From assembly GCA_016844935.1 (NCBI GenBank), contig JAERTK010000101.1, positions 24,001 through 56,293 on the forward strand: 32,293 nucleotides of DNA, read 5' to 3'. This DNA comes from Desulfobacteraceae bacterium. Its GTDB lineage: Bacteria > Desulfobacterota > DSM-4660 > Desulfatiglandales > Desulfatiglandaceae. Below are positions 25,115 to 32,293 of the stretch, in pieces; position 1 is the stretch's first letter, and every line of letters begins with the position of its first letter. The position numbers and the translations under genes are program-made. The notes under the pieces are model-generated. The model was given only the letters and a program-made list of their open reading frames with translations, did not search any database and was not told the origin of the DNA.

Positions 25115-26113
25115 ATGAAAACCGTCAGTTCCCTGTTAAACGAAGAATGGTACAAACGATACAAAAGAATTTCAAAGTTGAACATCAGAAGTTCCATTTA
25201 CGATGTGACCAATCGATGCAACCTGCGGTGCAAGGGATGCTTTTTCTTTTCATCGGGGGAGCATAAAGCGGCCCCGGAAGAGATGGATATAGGGAAATGG
25301 GAGACTTTTATCCATGGGGAAATGGCAAGGGGCGTCAATCTGGCCATTTTGATCGGCGGGGAGCCCACCCTTTGTCTTGACCGGGTGGAGGTTTTTTACA
25401 GCCGGCTCCCCACTTTCTGTGCCACCAACGGCCTGATAAAGGTCCCCCGGGACCGGTTTCCCCACATGATGGTGGGAATTTCACTGTGGGGTGATGAAGA
25501 AGATGAAAAGACGCTCCGGGGTAGAGACACCTTTTCCATCTCCAGCAGACATTATGCCGGTGACCCCCATGCCTATTACCTCTATACCATTACGCCCAAG
25601 CAGATGGGGAAAATCGAACGGCTGGTCAAAAAAATAAGGGATGTGGGTCTGAAAGTCCATATGCAGCTCCTTTCAAATGATGAAGGGGTGGACCAATTCT
25701 TCTGGACACCCGAACAGCTGAAGGATATGCGAAATGAAATGGACCACATGCTGGATCAATACCCCGACACGGTCATTTCATCAAAGTATTACCACCGGAT
25801 CATCACCACCGGAAAGATGCTGGACCGGTCCTTCGGGTGGGATGAGTGTCCTTCCGTTACTGAACCCCTGGACAAAAGAGACCCCGGACCCAAACGCCTC
25901 ATCGGTTTTATCCGGTGGGCATCGGATCTTAAAACCATGCATCGATGCTGCACATCGGAAACCCGGGATTGTTCAACCTGCAAGGACGGCGCCGCCCACA
26001 TGAGCTGGGTCATGGTCAACAAACGGGCACACATCCGTTCTGAGGAGGATCTGAAGGGCTGGATTGAAGTGTACGAGATGTTTGCCAAGCTCTATCAGTT
26101 TATTCCATGGTAG
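25115..26113 (+). CDS. radical SAM protein 2
   Basis: This 332-residue paralogue of the upstream radical SAM protein has CNLRCKGC (Cys35, Cys39, Cys42) and an orthodox GGEPT motif. The C-terminal cluster Cys278, Cys279, Cys286, Cys289 matches that of the first copy in place and spacing (CC-x6-CxxC). AAGGAG at 25099-25104 gives a strong ribosome binding site ten bases before ATG 25115. Its stop codon overlaps the start of the ketosynthase gene by seven bases, which ties the radical SAM proteins to fatty-acid or polyketide-type chemistry. A role in modifying an acyl chain or lipid precursor is inferred. Neither copy shows a peptide-binding domain or a nearby precursor peptide, arguing against RiPP maturation. 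Confidence 0.88.
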   Translation: MKTVSSLLNEEWYKRYKRISKLNIRSSIYDVTNRCNLRCKGCFFFSSGEHKAAPEEMDIGKWETFIHGEMARGVNLAILIGGEPTLCLDRVEVFYSRLPTFCATNGLIKVPRDRFPHMMVGISLWGDEEDEKTLRGRDTFSISSRHYAGDPHAYYLYTITPKQMGKIERLVKKIRDVGLKVHMQLLSNDEGVDQFFWTPEQLKDMRNEMDHMLDQYPDTVISSKYYHRIITTGKMLDRSFGWDECPSVTEPLDKRDPGPKRLIGFIRWASDLKTMHRCCTSETRDCSTCKDGAAHMSWVMVNKRAHIRSEEDLKGWIEVYEMFAKLYQFIPW

Positions 26114-27354
26114 AAAATGCCGTTATCCTGGGTTATGATGCGGTGTCTCCCCTGGGGATGGACCTTTTGACCCAATGGGAGCGGGCCAAAAGGGGCGAGA
26201 GCGGGGTAGGGCCGCTGACCCGGTTTCCGATGACCCAAGGGTTCCCGGTGCGTATCGCGGGGCAGGTGGAAGAGTGGGATACATCACCCTATCCCTTCCT
26301 CTCTCCCAGGAAACTGGCCCAGTGGACCTCCCCCATTTTCAAACATGCCATGCTGGTGGTGCACCGGGCGCTCCTTAGAAGCGGCGTGGAGATAACCCCT
26401 GATCTGGCCCCCAGGACGGCCGTTACCTTCAGCTCCGCCGTGGGGGGGCAGGACGCAGTGCTTAAGGCGGACCGGCGCATGATCGGGGAGGGGCGGATGC
26501 CCCATCCCTTTACCAACCCAAACGCCTGCATCAATATGGTGGGTGGGAAAATATCCATCCAGACCGGGGCCACAGGACCCATCACCAGCACCATCACGGC
26601 CTGTGCAACGGGGGTGACCTCCATGATTGTGGGCAAGATGCTGCTGGATCAGGACCGGGCGGACCTGGTGATCTGCGGGGCGGTTGATTTTCCATTGGTG
26701 GAACCCATTGTGGCGGGGTTTTATACCATGAACGGCGCCTATGGTCCCAAAGAAGGGCAGCTGCCGGAACCACCCCAAAGGGCCAGTCGCCCTTTTTCAA
26801 TGGATCGAAGAGGATTCGTGGTGTCCGAAGGTGCGGGGTGTGTTATCCTGGCCTCACACGATTTTGCCAATGCCCACGGACTGCCCTTTGATATTGAACT
26901 GGCCGGTTGGAGCATGACATCCGATGCGCACCATTTCGTGGCGCCCAACCTTCAGACCGTGCGGCGGGCCATTTCGGAGTCCATCCGGGATGCCGGAATA
27001 CGGGCGGCTGATATCGCTTGTATCAATGCCCATGCCACTTCCACCCGGGTGGGGGATAAAATAGAGTTTGATGCTTTGAAGGAAGTGTTTGGTGAAAATA
27101 TTCCGCCGGCCAGCGCCAACAAATGCGTCACGGGGCACTGCATGGGGGCTTCCAGCGCCATTGAATCCGTATTGGCCATGGAAGGGATGAAAAGCGGCAT
27201 TCTGCCGCCCACCATCAATTATACCCCGGATCCCGAAATGACGCTTGATTGCGTTTCGGAAGGGAAGAGACATTTAAACCAGGAATTTGTTTTGAAAAAC
27301 GCCTTTGGCTTCGGCGGGTGCAACGCATGTGTTGTGTTTCGAAAGGTTGCTTGA
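26107..27354 (+). CDS. beta-ketoacyl-ACP synthase 1 (FabF-type)
   Basis: This is a 415-residue thiolase-fold condensing enzyme extending an acyl chain with a malonyl-type unit. The full Cys-His-His set is present: Cys166 in ITACATGVTS, His309 in INAHATSTRVGD and His344 in VTGHCMGASSA. It is therefore probably catalytic rather than a chain-length factor. The C-terminal NAFGFGGCNACVVF closes the family pattern. ATG 26107 overlaps the radical SAM stop. There is no malonyl transferase, carrier protein or reductase adjacent, so it must borrow these from primary metabolism or from elsewhere in the locus. It differs clearly from the second ketosynthase at 28175, so they likely have different acyl preferences or form a heterodimer. 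Confidence 0.92.
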   Translation: MVENAVILGYDAVSPLGMDLLTQWERAKRGESGVGPLTRFPMTQGFPVRIAGQVEEWDTSPYPFLSPRKLAQWTSPIFKHAMLVVHRALLRSGVEITPDLAPRTAVTFSSAVGGQDAVLKADRRMIGEGRMPHPFTNPNACINMVGGKISIQTGATGPITSTITACATGVTSMIVGKMLLDQDRADLVICGAVDFPLVEPIVAGFYTMNGAYGPKEGQLPEPPQRASRPFSMDRRGFVVSEGAGCVILASHDFANAHGLPFDIELAGWSMTSDAHHFVAPNLQTVRRAISESIRDAGIRAADIACINAHATSTRVGDKIEFDALKEVFGENIPPASANKCVTGHCMGASSAIESVLAMEGMKSGILPPTINYTPDPEMTLDCVSEGKRHLNQEFVLKNAFGFGGCNACVVFRKVA

Positions 27355-27382
27355 ACACTTGGAATCCCAAAAATTAGCAAAT

Positions 27383-27958
27383 ATGCTTTCAATCATTTCA
27401 AACAGTTTGTTTCAAAAACAGATACCGTTCTGTTTAATTGGAGCAATGGCTCTGGGAGTGTACGGGCTTCCGAGATATACGTCGGATATTGATTTGTTGG
27501 CCGAAAAAAAACATTGGCTGAAGATTGCCCCGCTCATGGAGGGGTTAGGCTACCAATGCTATCAGAAGAGTGACTTTTTTGCTCAGTTTGATTCGGAATT
27601 GGGGGTCTACGGCAAAGTTGATTTCATGTTCGTCAGCACCGAGGACGGTAGAAACATTTTAAAGAGGCGTGTCTTGGTCGAGGATGAAGTTTTCGGCCGT
27701 ATCCCGGTGATACAACCTTCAGACTATATTATATTGAAATTAATGGCCATTGCCAATAATCCCGATAGAAGCATAAAAGATGAATCGGATCTTTCAGGTT
27801 TTCTTGATTTACATAAAAACAATTTGCTGCCTGAGCATTTTGATGTTCTTCATGTGGATAGGATATTGCTATTTGCAGATCGATTTGGTCTGAGAGAGCT
27901 CATCAACAAATATCTAAGTATCAATAATTCTCCCTCGGAAGGGTCGCATAACTTATGA
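27383..27958 (+). CDS. nucleotidyltransferase-fold protein (MNT/AbiEii-like)
   Basis: This is a protein of about 191 residues with the minimal nucleotidyltransferase pattern: FCLIGAMALGVYGLPRYTSDIDLL holds the G-A helix start and Asp35/Asp37 (DID), and GKVDFMF gives the third carboxylate, Asp80. Such proteins act as toxins or antitoxins in type IV and MNT-HEPN systems, or modify RNA or small molecules. Start is uncertain: ATG 27383 has no good ribosome binding site, and TTG 27359, four bases after the ketosynthase stop, would add eight residues. The stop overlaps the next small gene as ATGA. Composition is more AT-rich than the ketosynthase genes on both sides, suggesting an insertion into the operon. 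No HEPN partner is recognised. Confidence 0.72.
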   Translation: MLSIISNSLFQKQIPFCLIGAMALGVYGLPRYTSDIDLLAEKKHWLKIAPLMEGLGYQCYQKSDFFAQFDSELGVYGKVDFMFVSTEDGRNILKRRVLVEDEVFGRIPVIQPSDYIILKLMAIANNPDRSIKDESDLSGFLDLHKNNLLPEHFDVLHVDRILLFADRFGLRELINKYLSINNSPSEGSHNL

Positions 27959-28149
27959 AACGGCATGGGGAGTTTGAAAAAACGAAGAGATCCGAAAGAA
28001 TGGCGATTATTGAAATGATTGATGCCTCTTGTGAGTTGGCCGCAAGAAAAGGAGCGCACCCTCTTCTGAACGGCTGCAACTGTATCGCCTGCGTAAATAA
28101 GCGAAAACGGCTCCTTGAAAAGCCTAAAAACTGGAAGTTCAGCATATAG
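27955..28149 (+). CDS. small Cys-containing protein paired with the nucleotidyltransferase
   Basis: This 64-residue basic protein starts with an ATGA overlap at the end of the nucleotidyltransferase gene, the main reason to believe it is real. It has a helical, charged N-terminal half (SERMAIIEMIDASCELAARK) and a CNCIAC motif (Cys41, Cys43, Cys46) that could bind metal, then a Lys/Arg-rich tail. I do not recognise the family. Its position suggests it is the partner of the nucleotidyltransferase, possibly the other half of a toxin-antitoxin-like pair, but the sequence alone does not show that. Like its partner it is more AT-rich than the flanking ketosynthases. Confidence 0.6.
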   Translation: MKRHGEFEKTKRSERMAIIEMIDASCELAARKGAHPLLNGCNCIACVNKRKRLLEKPKNWKFSI

Positions 28150-28174
28150 GGAACAAGAAAAATCTGGAGGAACC

Positions 28175-29434
28175 ATGAAAGCGCCCAGTAACAGACGGGT
28201 ATTTGTGGTGGGGTATGGAGCAGCCACCCCCTTGGGGAAGACCTTTCCGGAAACATGGAAGCGGGCCGTAAAGGGGGAGGCAGGTTTCAGGAAAGTGACC
28301 CGTTGCAAGGTGAGCGCCCTCAGCCACGTGGTGGGGGAAATTCCGGACTGGAACCCCATGGATTTTGCAGATGCCAAAGAGGTTTACAACTGGAACGCGG
28401 ATTTTGTCCTTTTGACGGTGGGCGTTTGCCGTGAAGCCCTTGCGCATGCGGGGCTTGAAATGGATGCGGATACGGCGCCCAGGACCGCCTGTCTGGTGGG
28501 TTCCGCCCTCAACGGCACGGATGCCTTCAGGGTGGCCATGGACAATTATGTGAACAAGGGCCCCCTTAAAATAAGCCCCTACCTGTTGCCGAACCTGTGC
28601 GCCAATCTGCCGTCGGGCAAGGCCGGCATGGCACTCAAGTTTTCGGGTCCCATTTTTTCACCCCAGGGGGCGTGTGCTTCCGGGAATTATGCCGTGGGGC
28701 TGGGCGCCCGGATGATTCGCGACGGGGACTGTGACTTTGTGCTGGCGGGGGGTGTGGATACCAGCCTTGTTCCGGAGATCATTCACGGGTTCGAAAATAT
28801 GAACGCCACCATCAAGATTCTGCCTGAAGACCGGGCCCATGGTGATCCGGGGCAGGCGTCACGCCCTTTCAGCATCGACCGTAAAGGGTTCGTTCTCTCC
28901 GAAGGGGCGGGCGTTCTGGTCCTGGCGCCCGAAGAGATGCTCTCCCTTTACGGGCTGACACCAAGGGCCGAAGTTCTGGGGGTGGGGTGGTCTTCCGATG
29001 CCTATCATTTTACCCGGCCCAACCCGGATACGGTGACCCGGGCCATCCGTGAAGCCATAGACGATGCGGGCCTGGCGCCTGGGGATATCCAATATGTCAA
29101 CACCCACGGCACCTCCACCCCGAAAGGGGACTCCATGGAAGTGGGGTGCCTTAAAAGAGTCTTCGGAGGTCACCTTGAGAAGATGCCCATTTCATCCAAC
29201 AAGAGCCAGATCGGGCATACCCTGGGGGGGGCCGCGGCAATCGAGGGCGCTTTAAGTATCGAAGCAATGCAGCAGGGGGTGATTCTGCCCACCATCAACC
29301 ATATCCCCGACCCCGCATTTGAAGGCGTCGATGTGGTTCCCAATGAAACGCGGAAAATGCGTCATGATATTCTCCTTTCAAACGCCTTCGGGTTCGGGGG
29401 GACCAACTGTTGTGTGGTTTTCAGGGGGGTATGA
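28175..29434 (+). CDS. beta-ketoacyl-ACP synthase 2 (FabF-type)
   Basis: This 419-residue condensing enzyme has its active-site set complete: Cys167 in QGACASGNYA, His311 in NTHGTSTPKGD and His348 in SQIGHTLGG. Position 28175 is chosen as start because GGAGG at 28166-28170 lies directly upstream and the family N-terminus (RRVFVVGYGAATPLG) follows; an upstream ATG at 28115 would overlap the small gene. The protein is only distantly similar to the ketosynthase at 26107. Two active ketosynthases in one operon point to an iterative pathway separate from primary fatty-acid synthesis. The thioesterase begins one base after the stop. Confidence 0.92.
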   Translation: MKAPSNRRVFVVGYGAATPLGKTFPETWKRAVKGEAGFRKVTRCKVSALSHVVGEIPDWNPMDFADAKEVYNWNADFVLLTVGVCREALAHAGLEMDADTAPRTACLVGSALNGTDAFRVAMDNYVNKGPLKISPYLLPNLCANLPSGKAGMALKFSGPIFSPQGACASGNYAVGLGARMIRDGDCDFVLAGGVDTSLVPEIIHGFENMNATIKILPEDRAHGDPGQASRPFSIDRKGFVLSEGAGVLVLAPEEMLSLYGLTPRAEVLGVGWSSDAYHFTRPNPDTVTRAIREAIDDAGLAPGDIQYVNTHGTSTPKGDSMEVGCLKRVFGGHLEKMPISSNKSQIGHTLGGAAAIEGALSIEAMQQGVILPTINHIPDPAFEGVDVVPNETRKMRHDILLSNAFGFGGTNCCVVFRGV

Positions 29435-29435
29435 G

Positions 29436-29915
29436 ATGAGGCCCAAACCCTTTATTCCTGAAACCCTCAGAAATGAAACGCCGTATGTGCGGGACAAAAC
29501 CGACAACCGTGTCTGGCACCGGTGTGAAACCCGGGTGCTGTATGCGGACACGGATCGCTCCGGGCTGGTGTACCATTCCAACTATTTCCGGTTCTTTGAA
29601 CTGGGGCGGGCAACCCTCATGCGGGACACGGCCTATCCCTACCGGGAGATCGAGGCCGGGGGGCACATTTACCCCATTATCGAAGTGGGTGTCAAATACC
29701 ATTCTTCCCTTCGATACGATGACCCCTTGCGCATCCATACGACGCTGGGGAAGCTGGAACGGGTTCGCCTGACGTTCGATTACATCATTACCCATGGGGA
29801 AACCGGGGACATCGTATGCAAGGGTTTTACCTGCCACTGCGCTCTTAACAAAGCGGGTACCCCTGTTGCCATTGACGAAAAAACCCGTCATTTATGGAAA
29901 GTCTTCCCAAAATAA
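29436..29915 (+). CDS. acyl-CoA/acyl-ACP thioesterase (4HBT / YbgC-like hotdog)
   Basis: This single-hotdog protein of 159 residues would hydrolyse an acyl thioester and release the product. The family motif is complete: RVLYADTDRSGLVYHSNYF and FFELGRATLM, with the catalytic Asp in the DTDRSG loop and His in YHSNYF. VGVKYHSSLRYDDPLRI is the second conserved strand pair. ATG 29436 is preferred: it follows a GGGGGG stretch and lies one base after the ketosynthase stop. The frame extends upstream inside the ketosynthase but without homology there. It overlaps the start of the dehydratase gene by 22 bases. Comparable thioesterases occur in aryl-polyene and other type II-like clusters; the product here is unknown. 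Confidence 0.88.
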   Translation: MRPKPFIPETLRNETPYVRDKTDNRVWHRCETRVLYADTDRSGLVYHSNYFRFFELGRATLMRDTAYPYREIEAGGHIYPIIEVGVKYHSSLRYDDPLRIHTTLGKLERVRLTFDYIITHGETGDIVCKGFTCHCALNKAGTPVAIDEKTRHLWKVFPK

Positions 29916-30802
29916 CAGAGAGTGTACGGCTGCCGCTGTCCATAAAAGTTCCACCCCATGTCATGGATCACCGGTTTCAAGGCAAAGCGGTTCTGCCCGC
30001 CGTAGAGGCTATGGAAGAGCTGGCGGCATCCACCCGCGCCCGCTTGCCGGAAACGGCCGTTTTCGCCATTGGGGACGCAAGGTTTGACAAGTTTCTGTTT
30101 ATTGAAGATGCACAAACCCCCGTTGATGCGTTTAACGATCTGGAGGTCTCTGAAAATGGCACGGTGATTTCAAGGCTCATCACCAGAACCCGATCTAAAA
30201 AGGCCTTGATCACGCGAACCCTGGAGCACGCAACCCTCTGTTTCCGTGGTGTTTCAAACGGCTCCGCGCCGCCCCCTTCAGATATTCCAACAGTTTCTGA
30301 ATACCACATTTCCGCTGAAACCATCTACCAAACCCTGGTACCTTTCGGCCCCGCTTATCACAACCTGAGGGAAGGGGTGGACCTTCATAAAGAAGGCGCC
30401 AGGGGAAAGGTTTACGCGCCCTTATGGGCCGATCCCAGTGGGCTTCTGGGTTCATCCTTCCCCCTGGATGCCGCTTTTCATGCCGCCTGCGTTTGGGGGC
30501 AGCGTTACGCCGGACTGGTGGGTTTTCCCGTGGGGTTCCGTTTGCGGCGGTTGTTCGTGCCGACCCGATCGGGCAATACCTACACCGCAAGTATCATTCC
30601 TAAAGCGGTGCATTCGGACCGGTTTCTGGTGGATATATGGATCACGGGCGCGGACGGAGCGGTCCATGAGGCCGTTCTGGGTGTGGTGATGAAGGATGTG
30701 AGTGGGGGCAGGATCAAGCCCCCTTCCTGGATTGTAAAACAGGATGCGAATAACCCCGGTTCATTTGCAAGAAGCTATTTGGACGCTACCGAGAAAAAAT
30801 AA
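29894..30802 (+). CDS. stand-alone polyketide-synthase-type dehydratase (double hotdog)
   Basis: This 302-residue protein resembles the dehydratase domain of modular or iterative PKS but is encoded alone. The first hotdog carries MDHRFQGKAVLPAVEAME, the HxxxGxxxxP motif with His26, Gly30 and Pro35. The second carries SFPLDAAFHAACVWGQ, where Asp192 corresponds to the catalytic Asp of the DxxxQ/H motif. TLVPFGPAYHNL matches the intervening GxxYGPxF-like motif. It would remove water from a 3-hydroxyacyl intermediate, but no ketoreductase to make that intermediate lies in the window. ATG 29894 overlaps the thioesterase gene, a further sign of coupling. It is the last gene of the biosynthetic run seen here; the ATPase after it has its own promoter. 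Confidence 0.82.
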   Translation: MESLPKITESVRLPLSIKVPPHVMDHRFQGKAVLPAVEAMEELAASTRARLPETAVFAIGDARFDKFLFIEDAQTPVDAFNDLEVSENGTVISRLITRTRSKKALITRTLEHATLCFRGVSNGSAPPPSDIPTVSEYHISAETIYQTLVPFGPAYHNLREGVDLHKEGARGKVYAPLWADPSGLLGSSFPLDAAFHAACVWGQRYAGLVGFPVGFRLRRLFVPTRSGNTYTASIIPKAVHSDRFLVDIWITGADGAVHEAVLGVVMKDVSGGRIKPPSWIVKQDANNPGSFARSYLDATEKK

Positions 30803-30804
30803 CC

Positions 30805-30833
30805 TTTACAAAACTTCAGAATGAGGATAATAT
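30805..30833 (+). promoter_or_regulatory. promoter of the DUF4143 ATPase gene
   Basis: TTTACA at 30805-30810 and TAATAT at 30828-30833 are 17 bases apart, right after the dehydratase stop. This separates the ATPase gene from the biosynthetic operon. Confidence 0.5.
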
Positions 30834-30834
30834 T

Positions 30835-30872
30835 ACCCTTACAAAAACTGTAAATACTGTAAAAGTAAGGGT
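30835..30872 (+). promoter_or_regulatory. 5'-leader inverted repeat covering the ribosome binding site
   Basis: ACCCTTAC (30835-30842) and GTAAGGGT (30865-30872) are perfect complements. Between them are two tandem nine-base copies, ACTGTAAAT (30847-30855) and ACTGTAAAA (30856-30864). The right arm holds the AAGGG that would bind the ribosome before ATG 30881, so the hairpin could hide it. It could equally be a protein-binding operator. Confidence 0.5.
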
Positions 30873-30880
30873 GAAAAACG

Positions 30881-32251
30881 ATGTATAGAGCAGCCTTTGA
30901 ATATCTGAAAGCTTGGAAAGGCAAATCCAACCGCAAACCTCTGGTTATCAGGGGAGCGCGCCAGGTTGGCAAATCTTACCTGGTTCGCAGCTTTGCTCGG
31001 CAATGCGGATATGAACTTTTCGAAATTAATTTTGAACAAGACCATGATACAGCCGACTGCTTTTTGTCAAACCAGCCCGATCAGATCCTTTCCCTGTTGG
31101 AGTTGAAGCGCGGTCAAAAAATTGTCCCTGGAAAAACGCTATTGTTCTTAGATGAAATTCAGGCAGCGCCCAAGGTATTTTCAAGTCTGAGGTATTTTTA
31201 TGAGCAGGTACCCGGTATCCACATGGTAGCGGCTGGCTCGCTGCTGGAATTCGTCCTTGAAAACCATACCTTTTCCATGCCTGTCGGCAGGATCGAATAC
31301 CTGCACCTGGGGCCCATGACATTTAAAGAGTTTTTGGGGGGCATTAACAGAGAGAATCTTGCCGACCTCCTTGAAGCCGCATCCCTGGTCCAGCCGGTTC
31401 CCGATGTTCTTCACAAAGAGCTGATGCAGCTGTTCCGCCTCTATCTTTTCATTGGTGGTATGCCGGAATCAATAGGTGTCTATGCCGACAACCGTTCCCT
31501 GCTGGAGGTGGATGCGGTCAAGCACGGAATACTGCAGACCTATCAGGATGATTTTAACAAATATGGTCAAAGGATTGATCCGGTCCGGATCCGGAAGGTC
31601 TTCATGCGGCTGCCCTTTCTAGTGGGGAATAAACTCAAATATGTTCATCTGGATGCGACTGGAAAAAGCACAGATTTAAAAAACATACTTCATCTGTTGG
31701 CATTGGCCAAATTATATTATCCGGTATTTCATTCCTCTGCCAACGGAATCCCTTTAGGTGCTCAGTACAATGAAAAATTTCAAAAGCCGCTGTTTCTGGA
31801 TGTGGGCCTTTTGATGAGTGCCTGCGGCATGACACTGGGGGATATTGAGACCCTGCAGGATACGGCTCTGATCAATTCCGGTGCGCTTTGCGAGCAGTTT
31901 GTCGGCCAGCATCTTTTATACCGAAATCCCATGTTCATGGCTCCGGAACTGTTTTACTGGTGCAGGGAAAAACGCCAAGCCTCTTCAGAAATTGATTATG
32001 TTATCAGTTCGGGCGCAACCGTGATACCTGTTGAAGTCAAAGCCGGCAAAACCGGCACCCTAAAATCGCTTCATGTTTTTGTAAAAGAAAAAAAACTCAA
32101 GTTTGGCCTTCGCTTTAACGCGGATGTAATGTCCCTTGTAAGTGTGCCGTTGGCGCTGCCACATGTCAAAGGAGCGTTTAACCTGCTCTCCCTTCCGCTT
32201 TATATGGTTGAAGAGGCAGATCGACTGCTAAAAGAGAGCCACAATATATAG
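30881..32251 (+). CDS. AAA-type ATPase with DUF4143 and PD-(D/E)XK-like C-terminus
   Basis: This is a 456-residue protein of a widespread, patchily distributed ATPase family of unknown role. Walker A is GARQVGKS (residues 25-32) and Walker B LLFLDEIQ (about 88-95), followed by the conserved MVAAGSLLEFVL sensor region. The C-terminal half fits DUF4143 and ends in a nuclease-like pattern, SSEIDYVI then IPVEVKAG (about 368-388), the E/D...ExK set of PD-(D/E)XK folds. AAGGG at 30867-30871 serves ATG 30881. The family is often found as single genes moved between genomes, and its different codon style and private promoter fit that. No functional link to the lipid operon is implied. Confidence 0.88.
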   Translation: MYRAAFEYLKAWKGKSNRKPLVIRGARQVGKSYLVRSFARQCGYELFEINFEQDHDTADCFLSNQPDQILSLLELKRGQKIVPGKTLLFLDEIQAAPKVFSSLRYFYEQVPGIHMVAAGSLLEFVLENHTFSMPVGRIEYLHLGPMTFKEFLGGINRENLADLLEAASLVQPVPDVLHKELMQLFRLYLFIGGMPESIGVYADNRSLLEVDAVKHGILQTYQDDFNKYGQRIDPVRIRKVFMRLPFLVGNKLKYVHLDATGKSTDLKNILHLLALAKLYYPVFHSSANGIPLGAQYNEKFQKPLFLDVGLLMSACGMTLGDIETLQDTALINSGALCEQFVGQHLLYRNPMFMAPELFYWCREKRQASSEIDYVISSGATVIPVEVKAGKTGTLKSLHVFVKEKKLKFGLRFNADVMSLVSVPLALPHVKGAFNLLSLPLYMVEEADRLLKESHNI

Positions 32252-32293
32252 GAGTCGGGTTCCTGAAAGGTTCAAAACATCATCGAAGTTAAG

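Noticed and set aside
23959..26113. RiPP maturation as the role of the radical SAM pair
   Set aside because: No short precursor-peptide gene or leader-binding domain is visible nearby, and the genes are coupled to ketosynthases instead.

Overview
The window reads as a gene-dense, about 50-55% GC stretch of a Gram-negative chromosome. All convincing genes lie on the plus strand. A deltaproteobacterial (Desulfobacterota-like) host is an inference from gene style: outer-membrane efflux proteins, NtrB-like kinases, MMPL exporters, FabF-type condensing enzymes, radical SAM proteins and a LarA-like protein. No rRNA, tRNA or CRISPR array was seen, and there is no gap above about 175 bases without a gene.

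Layout. (1) 2-4715: the 3' part of a protein with an L,D-transpeptidase-like SHGC motif, then a 1083-residue nucleotide-translocase-like membrane protein carrying HEAT-like repeats and a cyclic-nucleotide-binding domain. (2) 4708-10684: a complete tripartite RND efflux operon (outer-membrane factor, periplasmic adaptor, inner-membrane pump) with overlapping or touching genes. (3) 10685-11418: a VapBC-type toxin-antitoxin pair with its own promoter and paired palindromic operators. (4) 11467-12624: a membrane-anchored metallophosphoesterase. (5) 12621-19548: an apparent operon of acyl-CoA ligase, PAS histidine kinase, stand-alone receiver, and a very unusual protein in which a complete 12-helix RND/MMPL permease runs straight into a histidine kinase core. 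(6) 19721-22480: an AT-richer gene fusing a GT4 glycosyltransferase, a coiled coil and a GT2 glycosyltransferase, probably acquired. (7) 22655-30802: a biosynthetic operon of LarA-like protein, two paralogous radical SAM proteins, two FabF-type ketosynthases, a hotdog thioesterase and a stand-alone PKS-type dehydratase. It is interrupted between the ketosynthases by a nucleotidyltransferase plus small Cys-rich protein pair. (8) 30805-32251: a DUF4143-type AAA ATPase with its own promoter.

The two most interesting systems are the RND permease-kinase fusion with its partner kinase and receiver, and the radical SAM/ketosynthase operon. Together with the acyl-CoA ligase and the MMPL-type permease they suggest a locus that makes, exports and senses an unusual acyl or polyketide lipid. 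The product cannot be named from the sequence. No acyl carrier protein or ketoreductase lies in the window, so those functions would have to come from elsewhere.
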